NCBI RefSeq assembly: GCF_003610535.1
Contig: NZ_RAPN01000004.1
Span: 62,001 to 126,000 of the forward strand
Origin: Mangrovibacterium diazotrophicum
GTDB taxonomy: Bacteria; Bacteroidota; Bacteroidia; Bacteroidales; Prolixibacteraceae
Length of the DNA: 64,000 nt
Reading direction: 5' to 3'
The position numbers and the translations under genes were made by a program. The notes under the pieces were generated by a model. That model did no database searches. It was not told the origin of the DNA and saw nothing but the letters and a program-made list of their open reading frames with translations. Numbering within the stretch: the first letter of the stretch is position 1; every line of letters begins with the position of its first letter. Shown piece after piece: positions 10,109 to 20,900 of the stretch.

Positions 10109-11251
10109 ATGAAGATATTTTTTGATTTTTATGAGATCGCAATTACGAAGGGGAAAAGTATCGGGATTTATAATTATGCTTTATCTGTTTTGCGAAATTT
10201 AGCTTTAAATGACAAGTTGAAAATACTTGTTGCGTGTTCTGGGGAAAATGCAGATCAAATATCTAAAATTGAGCGAGTTGAAGTTTTGGAAGTAAATAGG
10301 GAATATCCGAATTTTCAGAAGAGGCTTTTATGGCGTTCATATAATGCCATAAATATGGCAACTAAATATGAATGCGATATTTATTACTCTCCAAAGGGGT
10401 TTGCGCCAGGATTTGTTAGAAGAAAAAGGGCACCTTATATTGTTCTAACTGTACATGATATGATTCCTTTTTACTACAAGAGTCATTTCCCTGGTCATTT
10501 TGGTGCGTTCGAAAATATGTTTGTTACAAAATCTCTTTATCACTCGATTAAAGTTGCCAACGAGGTAATTACCATTTCCAACTATTCGAAGGAAATGATT
10601 AAGCAACATTGTAATCGTAAAAATGGTATTGAAGTAATTTACAATGGGGTAAACTCATTTTCTTTCGGCTCAAATGGAGAGACAGAGTGTGCTCCATATA
10701 TTTTCTCGATTACGAGTAGTTTACCGCATAAAAACCGTGAAAACCTATTAAAAGGATATATTGAATACAGAAAGAACAATGCTGAAGCATTGCCTTTAAA
10801 ATTGTGTGGGTTAGACCCTAAATGGTTAGGAGATGCTTATCAGGATCAGGGCATAGAGTGCATGGGTTTCGTTGATGAGAAAACGTTGATGAGTTTATAT
10901 CGGAATGCAAGGTTGTTTGTGTTCATTCCCTTGATCGAAGGATTTGGTTTTCCTCCATTTGAGGCGATGTCGTTCGGGACGCCTTCCTTAGTTTCGGATA
11001 TCCCTGTTTTTAGGGAGATTCTGGGGCCGATGGTTAAATATGTAGATCCACTCGATTGTAAAACAATTGGTAATGCGATCAAAGAAACGCTGGATGACAA
11101 GCAGTTTAGGCAAAACTTTGATCGGGAGTCGCCTAAATTTCTCCAAAAATATTCGTGGAAAGATTGTAGTAATGAAATATCTGAATTGTTTGAAAAGGTT
11201 GTTGGTAATTCTAAAAGCAGTACGAATGAATCGTTGGAATTGAATAAATAA
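10109..11251 (+). CDS. GT-B fold glycosyltransferase, family 4
   Basis: A 380-residue protein. The C-terminal Rossmann half has the family 4 pattern: SITSSLPHKNRENLL, GFVDEKTLMSLYRNARLFVF, then the E-x7-E nucleotide-sugar motif EGFGFPPFE. The reading frame is open from a GTG at 10064, but ATG at 10109 begins MKIFFDFYEIAITKGKSIGI, the normal glycine-containing donor entry strand, and is preferred. It acts in assembly of the lipid-linked repeat unit. The N-terminal half (VHDMIPFYYKSHFPG) resembles mannosyl- and rhamnosyl-transferases, which is only suggestive. Confidence 0.85.
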   Translation: MKIFFDFYEIAITKGKSIGIYNYALSVLRNLALNDKLKILVACSGENADQISKIERVEVLEVNREYPNFQKRLLWRSYNAINMATKYECDIYYSPKGFAPGFVRRKRAPYIVLTVHDMIPFYYKSHFPGHFGAFENMFVTKSLYHSIKVANEVITISNYSKEMIKQHCNRKNGIEVIYNGVNSFSFGSNGETECAPYIFSITSSLPHKNRENLLKGYIEYRKNNAEALPLKLCGLDPKWLGDAYQDQGIECMGFVDEKTLMSLYRNARLFVFIPLIEGFGFPPFEAMSFGTPSLVSDIPVFREILGPMVKYVDPLDCKTIGNAIKETLDDKQFRQNFDRESPKFLQKYSWKDCSNEISELFEKVVGNSKSSTNESLELNK

Positions 11252-11300
11252 TTAGAATTTTCGCTGTGACACTAGGGCGTAAATTGGACAACCGGATTTA

Positions 11301-12410
11301 ATGAGTAAAAAGATATTGTTTCTAAGTCCATTACCTCCACCCATCTACGGAAGCAATTTATCATGTCAGACATGTTTAGAGGTAATTCAAGAAAGTAAAA
11401 CATTTGAGATCCAAAATATAAAATTAAATAAATCGGTAAGGTTTGATGAGGTTGGAAAACTGACAGGAAAAAAGCTTATAGCGAGTTTGGGACTAACCTG
11501 GCAAATAGTGAAGACGGTGCGAAAGTTCAAACCCGATCTGGTCTATTTGATGCCGTCCACCGCAGGAGTTGCCTTTTATCGTGATTTTGGTTCTGCTTTA
11601 GTTCTTAAACTTATGAAGCAAAAGATCGTTTATCACGTAAGGACACATATTAACGATGATGACATAGAAAATAAAGTGAGGTTTTTTTATTTCAAAAATG
11701 CGTTTAAAAACTCAACTGTCATAGTGTTGGGGCAAGAATTGAAAACAGCACTAGTAAATTTTACGTCCAGTGAAAAAGTCAAAATACTACCCAACGCCAT
11801 TGCTAAATCCGTTTCAGATATTGAGTACCGGAAAATTGAAGCTGAGCGATTGAAATTTAAAACCTTAAACTTATTATTCTTGTCAAACATGATGAGAGAT
11901 AAGGGATGGTTAAAAGCGCTAAAAGTAGCAAAACTGCTAAAAGATGCGGATGCTGATTTTCATTTTCGATTCGCAGGAAGTTGGCCGTCACATTCAGAAG
12001 AAACAGAGTTTTATAAGTTTTTAAATCGTCATCAACTAAATGATTGTGTTTCATATATTGGTTTTGTAGACGGTAATAGAAAACGTGAAATATTGGCGAA
12101 GTCAGATCTTCTGATTTTTCCGACGGAATACAGACATGAAGCTCTCCCTCGTGTGATTATTGAGGCTATGGAGTTTGGTATTCCTGTTATAGCTAATTCC
12201 ATTGCAGCGATCCCGAGTACGATTGTTGATAATTATACCGGTTTCTTGTTGACTGAAAATACACCTGAAGAGATTATTTCCAAATTAGAATACTTTAACT
12301 CCAAAGAGGTGATAGGAGTGATGGGAAGTTGTGCACGAAAACGTTATTTGGATTACTACGAGTTAGAAGGATTCAAAGAAAAATTTATTGGCATAATTGA
12401 AAAGTGTTAG
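11301..12410 (+). CDS. GT-B fold glycosyltransferase, family 4
   Basis: 369 residues. The N-terminal motif FLSPLPPPIYGSNLS is the glycine/proline-rich acceptor loop of family 4 enzymes. The C-terminal half has LLFLSNMMRDKGW (donor domain entry) and EALPRVIIEAMEFGIPVIA with the E-x7-E motif. It is the fourth sugar transferase in the same transcript, about 50 bases after its neighbour. Its substrate is not predictable from sequence alone. Confidence 0.87.
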   Translation: MSKKILFLSPLPPPIYGSNLSCQTCLEVIQESKTFEIQNIKLNKSVRFDEVGKLTGKKLIASLGLTWQIVKTVRKFKPDLVYLMPSTAGVAFYRDFGSALVLKLMKQKIVYHVRTHINDDDIENKVRFFYFKNAFKNSTVIVLGQELKTALVNFTSSEKVKILPNAIAKSVSDIEYRKIEAERLKFKTLNLLFLSNMMRDKGWLKALKVAKLLKDADADFHFRFAGSWPSHSEETEFYKFLNRHQLNDCVSYIGFVDGNRKREILAKSDLLIFPTEYRHEALPRVIIEAMEFGIPVIANSIAAIPSTIVDNYTGFLLTENTPEEIISKLEYFNSKEVIGVMGSCARKRYLDYYELEGFKEKFIGIIEKC

Positions 12411-12461
12411 TCTTTAAGATAGAGTCTAGCTATTCGACAAAGTGGTGTTGAAGTTGATTTT

Positions 12462-13322
12462 ATGAAAGATTTATTTTTAAACATACTGCGAAAAACCACA
12501 AATGATAAACTGTATTATCAGCTCAGGCACTGGTTTAAGCATCGAGGACGAGCTCATCTGAAAAAGCCGCAAACGTTTAACTCGAAATTGATATGGTTGA
12601 ATTTATATGATCGGAATCCACAATACGCTTCATTTGTCGATAAGTACGACGTTAGGAAGTATATCTCTGATCGAATAGGCTCTGAATATTTGAACGAGTT
12701 GTATGGGGTTTACGAGCGAGTAGATGATATCGATTTTGAAAGCTTGCCAAACGATTTTGTGCTAAAAGCGACACATGGGTCCGGTTGGATTATTGTTTGT
12801 GAGGATAAAAGTAAACTGGATATTGACTCTGCAAGAAAGCAGATGGCAGGATGGCTTAACAAGAACTTCTATGATCTTTACGGAGAATGGGTCTATAAAG
12901 AATTGAAACCGCGAGTAATTTGTGAAAAATTCTTACGTAACGACAATGAATCAGGCTTAACCGACTATAAAATATACTGTTTCAATGATACTCCCCGATT
13001 TATTCAAGTAGATATGGATCGATACGAGAATCATACCCGAACTTATTTTGATTTGGAGTGGCAACAGATTCATTTCGAACTGGGCGGATGCAAGGCTAGT
13101 TCTTCGATAATCCCAAAGCCATCTCAATTTAAAAAAATGCTTGAAATTGCCGGGATTTTGTGTAAAGGATTTAAATTCATAAGGGTTGATCTTTATTTGG
13201 TAGGCGAAAAAATCTACTTTGGTGAGCTCACGTTATACTCCGGCAACGGAATGCTAAACTTCTCCCCAAAACAATACGATAAGAAAATCGGTGAACTTTT
13301 AGATCTTGAAAGTTCTAATTAA
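12462..13322 (+). CDS. TupA-like ATP-grasp protein of polysaccharide synthesis
   Basis: 286 residues matching the layout of TupA-like ATP-grasp proteins (teichuronopeptide/capsule loci): KPQTFNSKLIWLNLYDRNP near the start, KYDVRKYISDRIG, FVLKATHGSGWIIVCEDKS (nucleotide-binding loop), CEKFLRNDNE and LTDYKIYCFND, and a C-terminal metal-binding strand RVDLYLVGEKIYFGELT. ATP-grasp enzymes ligate a carboxylate to an amine, so this one may decorate the polysaccharide with an amino acid or amide. That would require a uronic acid or another carboxylate in the repeat unit (inference). Confidence 0.8.
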   Translation: MKDLFLNILRKTTNDKLYYQLRHWFKHRGRAHLKKPQTFNSKLIWLNLYDRNPQYASFVDKYDVRKYISDRIGSEYLNELYGVYERVDDIDFESLPNDFVLKATHGSGWIIVCEDKSKLDIDSARKQMAGWLNKNFYDLYGEWVYKELKPRVICEKFLRNDNESGLTDYKIYCFNDTPRFIQVDMDRYENHTRTYFDLEWQQIHFELGGCKASSSIIPKPSQFKKMLEIAGILCKGFKFIRVDLYLVGEKIYFGELTLYSGNGMLNFSPKQYDKKIGELLDLESSN

Positions 13323-13380
13323 AACAGTCGGCCGCTGTCGAATTAAAGTTACAGTTTGCTTTTAGATAATATATTCTCGG

Positions 13381-13401
13381 GCGCAGGAACTTAGCCTGCG
13401 C
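13381..13401 (+). terminator. Hairpin just before the WecG-like gene
   Basis: GCGCAGG at 13381-13387 pairs perfectly with CCTGCGC at 13395-13401 around a 7-base loop, followed by TTACTTT and the next start codon 10 bases on. It may be a weak terminator/attenuator or may occlude the ribosome site of the following gene. Confidence 0.4.
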
Positions 13402-13410
13402 TTACTTTAC

Positions 13411-14181
13411 ATGAAAATTTTCCATATGAATTCCAAATTTGCTTCAGTCTTAGGCTACCATGTTTATATGAATGATCTATCGGACATTTCGATACATGGG
13501 CCTAAAATAATAAACACACTTAATGGGCATTCTTATAATGTTGCGAAGAAAGATCCTGAATTTAAGAAAGCGTTGTTAGAATCAGATGTTCTTCTTCCTG
13601 ACGGAGAGAGTGTCGTGTTGGGAGCAAGATTTCTTGGTATTTCTGATTTGCATAAAATTGCAGGGTTTGATCTATTCTATCACTTGATGAATAGTTTACA
13701 GGAGAAAGGTGGATCCTGCTTTTTTCTGGGAGCATCAGAAAAAACACTTTCTTTAATAACTTCGAGGCTACGTTTGGAATTCCCGAATGTTCGGGTTGGA
13801 GCTTATTCTCCACCGTATAAACCAGCTTTTTCGGAAGAGGATAATGAGTTGATGAGGTCGAAAGTAAATGAGTTTAAACCTGATGTTTTATTTGTTGGAA
13901 TGACCGCTCCGAAACAGGAAAAGTGGGCACACGAGAACAAAAGTAAATTGGATGCAAACGTAATTTGCGCAATTGGTGCTGTTTTTGATTTTTATGCTGG
14001 CACAACGAAAAGACCACCCCGTTGGATGATTGATCTTCGAATGGAGTGGTTAGGAAGACTTCTTCGGGAGCCCAAGCGCATGTGGAGACGCTATATTCTC
14101 TCTACTCCAATCTTCTTTGTTGATATCTTCCTGCATAAGTTAGGGCTTTATCAAAGAAGAGAAAGCAAAGTGTATCATTAA
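13411..14181 (+). CDS. WecG/TagA/CpsF family glycosyltransferase (GT26)
   Basis: 256 residues. The family core is clear: LLPDGESVVLGARFLG with the catalytic-type Asp-Gly, the helix-turn FFLGASEKTLSLITSRL, SPPYKPAFSEEDNE, VGMTAPKQEKWAHENK, and the C-terminal membrane-associating tail PPRWMIDLRMEWLGRLLREP. GT26 enzymes transfer N-acetylmannosamine or a related sugar to an undecaprenyl-diphosphate-linked acetylhexosamine, making the second sugar of the repeat unit. No WbaP/WecA-type initiating transferase is present in the window, so initiation must be encoded elsewhere. Confidence 0.9.
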   Translation: MKIFHMNSKFASVLGYHVYMNDLSDISIHGPKIINTLNGHSYNVAKKDPEFKKALLESDVLLPDGESVVLGARFLGISDLHKIAGFDLFYHLMNSLQEKGGSCFFLGASEKTLSLITSRLRLEFPNVRVGAYSPPYKPAFSEEDNELMRSKVNEFKPDVLFVGMTAPKQEKWAHENKSKLDANVICAIGAVFDFYAGTTKRPPRWMIDLRMEWLGRLLREPKRMWRRYILSTPIFFVDIFLHKLGLYQRRESKVYH

Positions 14182-14231
14182 TAAGAATAATTTAGAGTAT
14201 GTTTTCTGATTACAACTAAAATTTATTTCTC

Positions 14232-15029
14232 ATGAATAAAAAAGTATCGATTTGCAAGTTACTAGTTATTTTATGCGCTGGCCTATTGGTTTCCTGCGCA
14301 TCAACAAAAGAGATAACTTATCTACAGAATTTACCGGAAGGTGAAGTTCAACAGGGGATTCTTTACTCAACCAATGACTATGCTTTGCGCGTTGGTGACA
14401 ACTTGTTTATACAGGTGACCTCAATGAATCCGGAAGTTAACCAATTGTTTAATCCATCAATGGCAGGTGGCGGAAACAGCGGTGCAGGACAGCAATTTGC
14501 GAATGAGGCAACACAGTATATTAATGGTTACCAGTTAGATGGTGACGGTCGTGTTGAATTGCCTATTATAGGGCATGTTTATTTGAAAGGAGCAACAATC
14601 ACTGAAGCTAAGAAAATTTTGGATACGAAAGTGGCTGAATATTTTAAAGAGGCAATGGTGACTGTTAAATTGTTAAGTTTTAAATATACAGTGATGGGTG
14701 AGGTAAGTTATCCTGGTGTATTCTATAATTACAATAACACTTGTACTATTTTGGAAGCGATAAGTAACGCGCGTGGAACGACAGATACGTCAAAGCTTAA
14801 ACAAGCTAAAGTTGTCAGAGAAGGCAAAGACGGATCTTATTCTATTGATATTGATTTGACAGATAAGTCTCTTTTGACCTCTCCGGCCTATTATATTCAC
14901 CCCAATGACGTAATTTACGTTTCTCCGGATCGAGGATTTAAAAATATGCGATTAAATGCATCCATCTATTCGTTAATGCTTTCAACAATCACAACTGCCA
15001 TTGTTGTTGTCAGTTATTTGAAAGATTAA
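14232..15029 (+). CDS. Wza-like polysaccharide export lipoprotein
   Basis: 265 residues with a lipoprotein signal: hydrophobic core then lipobox LVSC with the acylated Cys about residue 22. A poly_export domain (YALRVGDNLFIQVTSMNPE, then LDGDGRVELPIIGHVYLKG, about 50-130) is followed by an SLBB domain (VMGEVSYPGVFYNYN, about 150-230) and a short C-terminal hydrophobic helix. Wza-type proteins form the outer-membrane channel that exports capsule or exopolysaccharide. The residue order and position directly upstream of the Wzc-like kinase are typical of Bacteroidota loci. Confidence 0.92.
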   Translation: MNKKVSICKLLVILCAGLLVSCASTKEITYLQNLPEGEVQQGILYSTNDYALRVGDNLFIQVTSMNPEVNQLFNPSMAGGGNSGAGQQFANEATQYINGYQLDGDGRVELPIIGHVYLKGATITEAKKILDTKVAEYFKEAMVTVKLLSFKYTVMGEVSYPGVFYNYNNTCTILEAISNARGTTDTSKLKQAKVVREGKDGSYSIDIDLTDKSLLTSPAYYIHPNDVIYVSPDRGFKNMRLNASIYSLMLSTITTAIVVVSYLKD

Positions 15030-15067
15030 AGGTATATTTCTATAAATCGATTTGCAATTCTACTGGT

Positions 15068-17452
15068 ATGGATAAAAATAATGATATTTTAAAAATGCTC
15101 TTAGATGAGGATGATAAGTCATTTAATTTTAAAGAGTTTCTTACCAAACTAATGCATTATTGGTATTGGTTTGTGATTTTAGTTATAATCGGTGTTGGGG
15201 CGGCTTTTGTTTACAACAAATTCACTCCTCCTGTTTACCAGGTTACAAGTAAATTGTTGGTAAAAGATAACAACAATAATGGAGCATCTTTGGGGGGAAT
15301 ATTTGATTCATATTCGATGAAGTCGAATATGGTTTTAGCAAACCATATTGGAATACTCACTTCCTATAATTTGAATCTGGAGGTTATAGAGCGTTTAGGT
15401 TGGTATGTGTCTTGGTATCAAAAAATGCCTTTAGGTGATTATAGCTTGTATGGTAAAGAGCCTTTTCATGTTGCATTTAGTCCCGAAGATTCAAACTTGA
15501 AGAATGTACCCGTTTACATTTCTCAAATAAATGATTCTACATATACCGCGAAAGTTGATGCAGTTGTTAATATTGGTGGCGATGATTTTGAAATTAATTT
15601 TGAGTCTAAAGGTAAGTACGGCGAGAAATTTGAGAATAACTACTTCAGTTTCGTCGTGAACCCAAGCGGTACTATCGGCAAAGATGCATACTATTTTATT
15701 TTCAATGATTTAAATAAGCTGGCATTAGGATATGTGAAGAAATTAGATGTTACAGCAGTTGATGACGATGCAAATTTACTGAACGTCATGATTAATGGTG
15801 ATAATACGCAGAAAGAAATAGACTTTATAAACATGTTGTCGACGGTGTATATGCAGTATACACTAAAAGAGCAAAATCAAATCTCTGAGAATACAATTGA
15901 TTTCATTGATCGACAGTTGAGTGCCGTTGTCGATACATTAAAAACAACGAATGATCAATTTACCAGCTACAGATCCAATAAAGGGGTTTATGATTTGAGT
16001 CAGAAGGCTGAAATCATTATGCAAAAATTGAACGAGCTCGATTCGAGACAGTCAATGGCGGAAATGCAATTGAGCTATTATGAGAACCTCAAGAAGTATA
16101 TGGAGGATGGGGAGAAGATGCAGAATGTTACCTTTCCATCAGTTGTCGGAATCACAGATTCTGGATTAAACAATTTGGTCGCAAAATTGAGTGAGTTGTA
16201 TAGTAAAAAGGAAGCGCTGTCGTACAGTCTTCAGGCCAAAAACCCGAGTTTGGTTGTTATCGATCGGGAATTGGAATATACCCGCAAGAGTTTGCAGGAA
16301 AATTTGAATAACCTGGTGTTTAATACACAACGAGAGTTAGATGCGTTGAATCGCGAGATTTATCAAGTAAAAAGCCAATTAAGTGATGTTCCAAAAACAG
16401 AACAGGACTTGGTGAACATCAAGCGAATGGTTGATTTGAATAATGAATTGTATAATTTCTTGTTACAACGTCGGGCAGAAGCGCAGATAACAAAAGCTTC
16501 AAACTTACCTGAAATTGAAGTTCTCGATCCGGCTCAATCGGCCACAGTATCACAGATTGGGCCTAAATCAACGATCAATTTAGCATTGGGATTCTTACTG
16601 GGGATTTTTATTCCGCTGTTCGTGATAATTGCAGTTGATTATTTTGATGATAGTATCTATTCGAAAGAGCAGTTGGCTCAATTAACAAGTTTGCCTATTG
16701 TGGCCGACATTATTCACAATAAGTTTAAAGATGCAATTCCCGTCATAAAGTATACACGATCGGTTATCGCTGAGTCTTTCCGCAAGTTGAGAACAAACTT
16801 AACTTACATGCAAAAAGGAGACAATAAGAATGTAATTGCAATACATTCATCGGTTCCAGGTGAGGGAAAAACGTTTGTTGCTGCTAACTTAGCGTCGGTA
16901 ATGGCTCTCAATAACCGAAAAGTAGTATTGGTTGGTGCAGATATGAGAAAACCGACAACTCATCAATACTTCAATCTTAAAAACGACATTGGTATCAGTA
17001 CTTATTTGATTGGTACTCATAAGCTGGATGAGATTATTAAACCGTCAGGAATTGAAAATTTAGATATTGTACTTTGTGGAGTAATTCCTCCAAACCCGGC
17101 CGACCTTTTGGCTTCGGAAGAGTTTGACGGTTTGATTGAAGAGCTAAAATCCCGTTACGACGTTGTAGTAATTGACAACTCACCATTTACGTTAGTTGCT
17201 GATGCCGCAATCGTGGGTAAGCATGCAGGTGTGAACTTGTTTGTTGCGCGCCAGGGCTATACTCATAAAAAGATGATTGAAGTATTGAACTACAACGTTG
17301 AACAGTATGGATTGAAGAAAGTTGGTATTGTAATCAATGATGTTAATCCGAAGAAATACGGTTCATATGCAACTTCTTACGCAAGTTATGCTCAAAGTTC
17401 GTTCAAATCGGGCGGGTATTTTGATGATAAACTTGAAGTGAGCAAGGCCTAA
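15068..17452 (+). CDS. Wzc-like polysaccharide co-polymerase / bacterial tyrosine kinase
   Basis: 794 residues: cytoplasmic start, first membrane helix about 33-50, Wzz chain-length domain, a coiled-coil region about 270-460 with a GNVR-like segment, second membrane helix about 503-525, then a BY-kinase domain. Walker A (SSVPGEGKTFVAANL) is near residues 594-608, Walker A' is VVLVGADMRKPT and Walker B is DVVVIDNSP near 697-705. The C-terminus carries a tyrosine cluster (YGSYATSYASYAQ), the usual autophosphorylation tail. It controls polymerisation and export together with the Wza-like protein 38 bases upstream. Confidence 0.94.
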   Translation: MDKNNDILKMLLDEDDKSFNFKEFLTKLMHYWYWFVILVIIGVGAAFVYNKFTPPVYQVTSKLLVKDNNNNGASLGGIFDSYSMKSNMVLANHIGILTSYNLNLEVIERLGWYVSWYQKMPLGDYSLYGKEPFHVAFSPEDSNLKNVPVYISQINDSTYTAKVDAVVNIGGDDFEINFESKGKYGEKFENNYFSFVVNPSGTIGKDAYYFIFNDLNKLALGYVKKLDVTAVDDDANLLNVMINGDNTQKEIDFINMLSTVYMQYTLKEQNQISENTIDFIDRQLSAVVDTLKTTNDQFTSYRSNKGVYDLSQKAEIIMQKLNELDSRQSMAEMQLSYYENLKKYMEDGEKMQNVTFPSVVGITDSGLNNLVAKLSELYSKKEALSYSLQAKNPSLVVIDRELEYTRKSLQENLNNLVFNTQRELDALNREIYQVKSQLSDVPKTEQDLVNIKRMVDLNNELYNFLLQRRAEAQITKASNLPEIEVLDPAQSATVSQIGPKSTINLALGFLLGIFIPLFVIIAVDYFDDSIYSKEQLAQLTSLPIVADIIHNKFKDAIPVIKYTRSVIAESFRKLRTNLTYMQKGDNKNVIAIHSSVPGEGKTFVAANLASVMALNNRKVVLVGADMRKPTTHQYFNLKNDIGISTYLIGTHKLDEIIKPSGIENLDIVLCGVIPPNPADLLASEEFDGLIEELKSRYDVVVIDNSPFTLVADAAIVGKHAGVNLFVARQGYTHKKMIEVLNYNVEQYGLKKVGIVINDVNPKKYGSYATSYASYAQSSFKSGGYFDDKLEVSKA

Positions 17453-17474
17453 ACGATAAAAAAGATAGTAGTAT

Positions 17475-17822
17475 ATGGTTTTAGCGATCGATTTTGACGG
17501 AACAATTGTAGAGCATAAATATCCGAAGTTGGGAAAGGAAATCCCAATGGCGGTTCAAATGCTGAAGCAATTGAAACAGGATGGTCATACACTTATTCTT
17601 TGGACCGTTCGTGATGGAAAGGAACTTGATGATGCATTACAATTTTGTAATAGCCGGGGGCTCGAATTTCATGCCGTTAATCGGAGTCATCCTGAAGAGG
17701 TCTATGACTGTCAGAACATAAGTCGTAAGATTACTGCAGACCTTTTTGTAGACGATCGAAACCTGGGTGGTTTGCCTCCATGGGAAGAGATCTATTCAAA
17801 AATTAGCAAGCAAAAAGCTTAA
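17475..17822 (+). CDS. Small HAD-superfamily hydrolase-like protein
   Basis: 115 residues. HAD motif I is AIDFDGTIVEH with nucleophile Asp6 and acid Asp8, motif II is the Thr of LWTVRDG, and motif IV is FVDDRNLGG near the C-terminus. There is no cap domain, which matches the short HAD phosphatases often seen at the end of Bacteroidota polysaccharide loci. It starts 22 bases after the Wzc-like gene and is followed by a strong terminator, so it is the last gene of the operon. The substrate is unknown; a sugar phosphate would fit the context. Confidence 0.8.
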   Translation: MVLAIDFDGTIVEHKYPKLGKEIPMAVQMLKQLKQDGHTLILWTVRDGKELDDALQFCNSRGLEFHAVNRSHPEEVYDCQNISRKITADLFVDDRNLGGLPPWEEIYSKISKQKA

Positions 17823-17858
17823 AGATACAACCATCTGGTTGATTGCAGATCGATGGGG

Positions 17859-17893
17859 CGGGGTTACACTTTAGAAGTGTGCCCCGTTCTTTT
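17859..17893 (+). terminator. Rho-independent terminator of the polysaccharide operon
   Basis: A GC-rich stem (CGGGG..ACACTT pairing with AAGTGT.GCCCCG, 3-base loop) is followed by TTCTTTTTTT. It lies 37 bases after the HAD gene and just before the 3' end of the convergent dnaE2-like gene. Confidence 0.85.
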
Positions 17894-17909
17894 TTTGTGC
17901 CGTTATAAT

Positions 17910-20900
17910 TTATTTGAAATCGCGCGATCGGAAAAGCTCGCCTTGTACAGTTTGTACGGGGCGGGCTTTTTCGCTTTTCAGTACTTCTGCCGGATATTTT
18001 TTACTTGCTCCGGTCGGTTTATTCATCGACCCCAGGTTTCGGCCTTCTGCTCTCAAGTCCATGAGCTTGTTTAGGTTGAAACATGCACTTACCACAACAT
18101 GAATAACTTCCCCTTCAATTTGAAGCTTGCCTTCCACCATCAACAGGCGAGATTGCAAAATCACCTTGCGATATTTTTCAAACGTGTTTGCCCACACCAC
18201 CAGGTTGGCAAAACCGGTTTCATCTTCAATCGTAATAAAGAGCACGCCTTTGGCTGTTCCCGGGCGTTGCCTCACGGTGATGAGCCCGCAGACTTTTACC
18301 CGATCGCCGTTTTTTAGTTGGTTTAGGGCTGAAGTTGTGGTCACTCCAAAATTGTTAAGAGTGGCGCGGGCGAAGCTTACCGGGTGCGCTTTTAGCGAAA
18401 GGGTGGTGCTTGCATAATCCTGAATGACGTGTTCGCCATCACTCATAACCGGCAATTCAGTTTGTTGCTCGGAGGAGCTGGCCGATGGCGTGCCGGTGAA
18501 CATCCCGGTAGGGTGGTCTTTCATGGCTGAGACTTCCCAGAGGGCACGGCGTCGGTCGAGACCGAGGGAACGAAAAGCATCAGCATCGGCAAGGCGCTCC
18601 AGTGCTGCTGGCATTATCCCAATTTCGACGAGTCGATCGATATCTTTGTACGGTGATTTTCGACGAAGGATTAAAAGTTTCATTTCTTCCTCCCTCAACC
18701 CTGTTACTTGGCGGAATCCAAGTCTGACAGCACAATAATGACCATCTTTTTCTTCCAGGGTGTTGTCCCAATCAGAGTAATTAACATCGACGGGGCGAAC
18801 CATAACTCCATGCTTACGGGCATCAATCACAATTTGCGCCGGTTGGTAAAATCCCATAGGCTGACTATTTAGAAGGGCTGCAGCGAAAATATCGGGGTAG
18901 TAACATTTAATCCACGACGAGATGTACACCAGCAGCGCAAAACTAGCGGCGTGGCTCTCCGGGAATCCGTAGCTCCCGAAACCTTCAATTTGTTTGAAAA
19001 CTCGTTCAGCAAATTCGTTAGTGTAGCCTTTTCTGATCATGCCACTAACAAGCTTGTCGTGGTACCAACTCACTTTCCCTTTCGACTTAAACGTTGCCAT
19101 GGCCCGGCGCAAACCATCGGCTTCGGCCGGCGTGAAGCCTGCTGCAACAATGGCGATTTCCATGGCCTGTTCCTGAAATAAGGGAACTCCTTTGGTCCGG
19201 TGTAAAATTTCTTTCAGCTCCTCTGACGGAAATTCAATCGGCTCCTTTCCATCCCGGCGTCTTAAATATGGATGGACCATGTCGCCCTGAATTGGGCCGG
19301 GACGAACAATGGCTACCTCAATTACCAAATCGTAAAATTCGGTGGGCTTCAGGCGGGGGAGCATCGACATTTGCGCACGGCTTTCAATCTGGAACACACC
19401 CAACGTATCGGCATGACTAATCATTTCGTAGACTTTCGGGTCGTCCTGAGGAATATTGGCCAAAGTAAGGTCTAAGTTGTAATGTTGTTTGGCCAGCTTG
19501 AAGGCCTTTTGGATGCAGGTGAGCATGCCTAGCGCGAGCACGTCAACCTTTAAAAAGCCGAGTGCTTCAATATCATCTTTGTTCCACTCAATGCAGGTGC
19601 GGTCTTCCATGCGGGCATTCAGAATAGGGCACAGCTCGTGTAGTTTGCCACGGGTAATAACAAAACCGCCAGTGTGCTGTCCCAGTTGTCGCGGGAAGCC
19701 AATGTATTGCCCGGTAAGCTCCAGTACTTTGCGCAGGTGCAGGTCGTTCGGGTTGAAACTGGTACTTTCAGGAGTTTTACCGGTAAACCAATCTTCGGTA
19801 AATTCATAAGCTGATTTCGACAAAAGGTTGATCGAATCAGTCGATAATCCCATCACTTTTCCAACATCGCGTATGGCTCCTTTCCAATGCACTTGCGTTA
19901 CTGTAGCTACAATGCCGGCCCGGTCGCGTCCGTACTTGTTGTAAATGTATTGCATGATTTCCTCGCGACGCTCGTGTTCAAAATCCACATCAATGTCGGG
20001 TGGTTCATTGCGCTCGTCGCTCATGAAACGGGCAAACAATAGTTTGAATTTCGACGGGTCAACCGAAGTGATCCCAAGGCAGTAGCAAACCACTGAGTTG
20101 GCTGCAGAGCCACGTCCCTGGCACAGAATTCCACGAGAGCGGGCCTCGCGCACGTAGTCGTACACGGTTAGAAAATAGGATGCGTAGTCTTTCCGCCCGA
20201 TAAACTCCAACTCCATTTCGATCGTGGCTTTGATTTTCGGCGGAATCGTTTCGCCCCACCGCTCATGTGCACCCTTCCAGCATAGGTAGATCAGCTCTTC
20301 CATTGGTTTACGGCCCGAGCTGGTAATTTCTTCAGGGTATAGGTAGCGCAGCTCATCGAGCGAAAAATTGCATAAATCGGCTAGCCGTTGTGCATTCTGA
20401 ATGGCTTCGGGGTATTGCAGAAACAGGCGTTTCAGTTCGTCTATCGGTTTCAGGTAGCGCTCGGCATTCTGGTGTAGTTTGAAACCAGCCGAACTGATGG
20501 TACATTTCTCGCGGATGCAGGTGAGTACATCCTGCAGCTCGCGGCGCTCCGACCCGTGATAATGCACGTCGTTGGTGGCTACCAGCGGAACCCGATATCG
20601 TTTGGCCAGTTGCGAAAGCTGGTACATGCGCTTCTGATCGTCACCCCGGTAGGTAAAACTGGCTGCCAAATGAAGCGATTTGCCCAAAACTTGCCGGTAT
20701 TCTTTCAATGCAAGTATAAATTCAGGCTGAAATTCGAAATCTGCATTCAGCGAATCGGGTGGCAAAAGTACGAATTGGATGTTTGCGGCATATTGAAACA
20801 CATCGGCCCGGTATAGTTCACATTTTCCTTTTTCTGTTCGCAAGTTACCGGTTGATAGCAATCCGGAAAGGTTGGAGTAACCTTCTCGGCAAGTGGGATA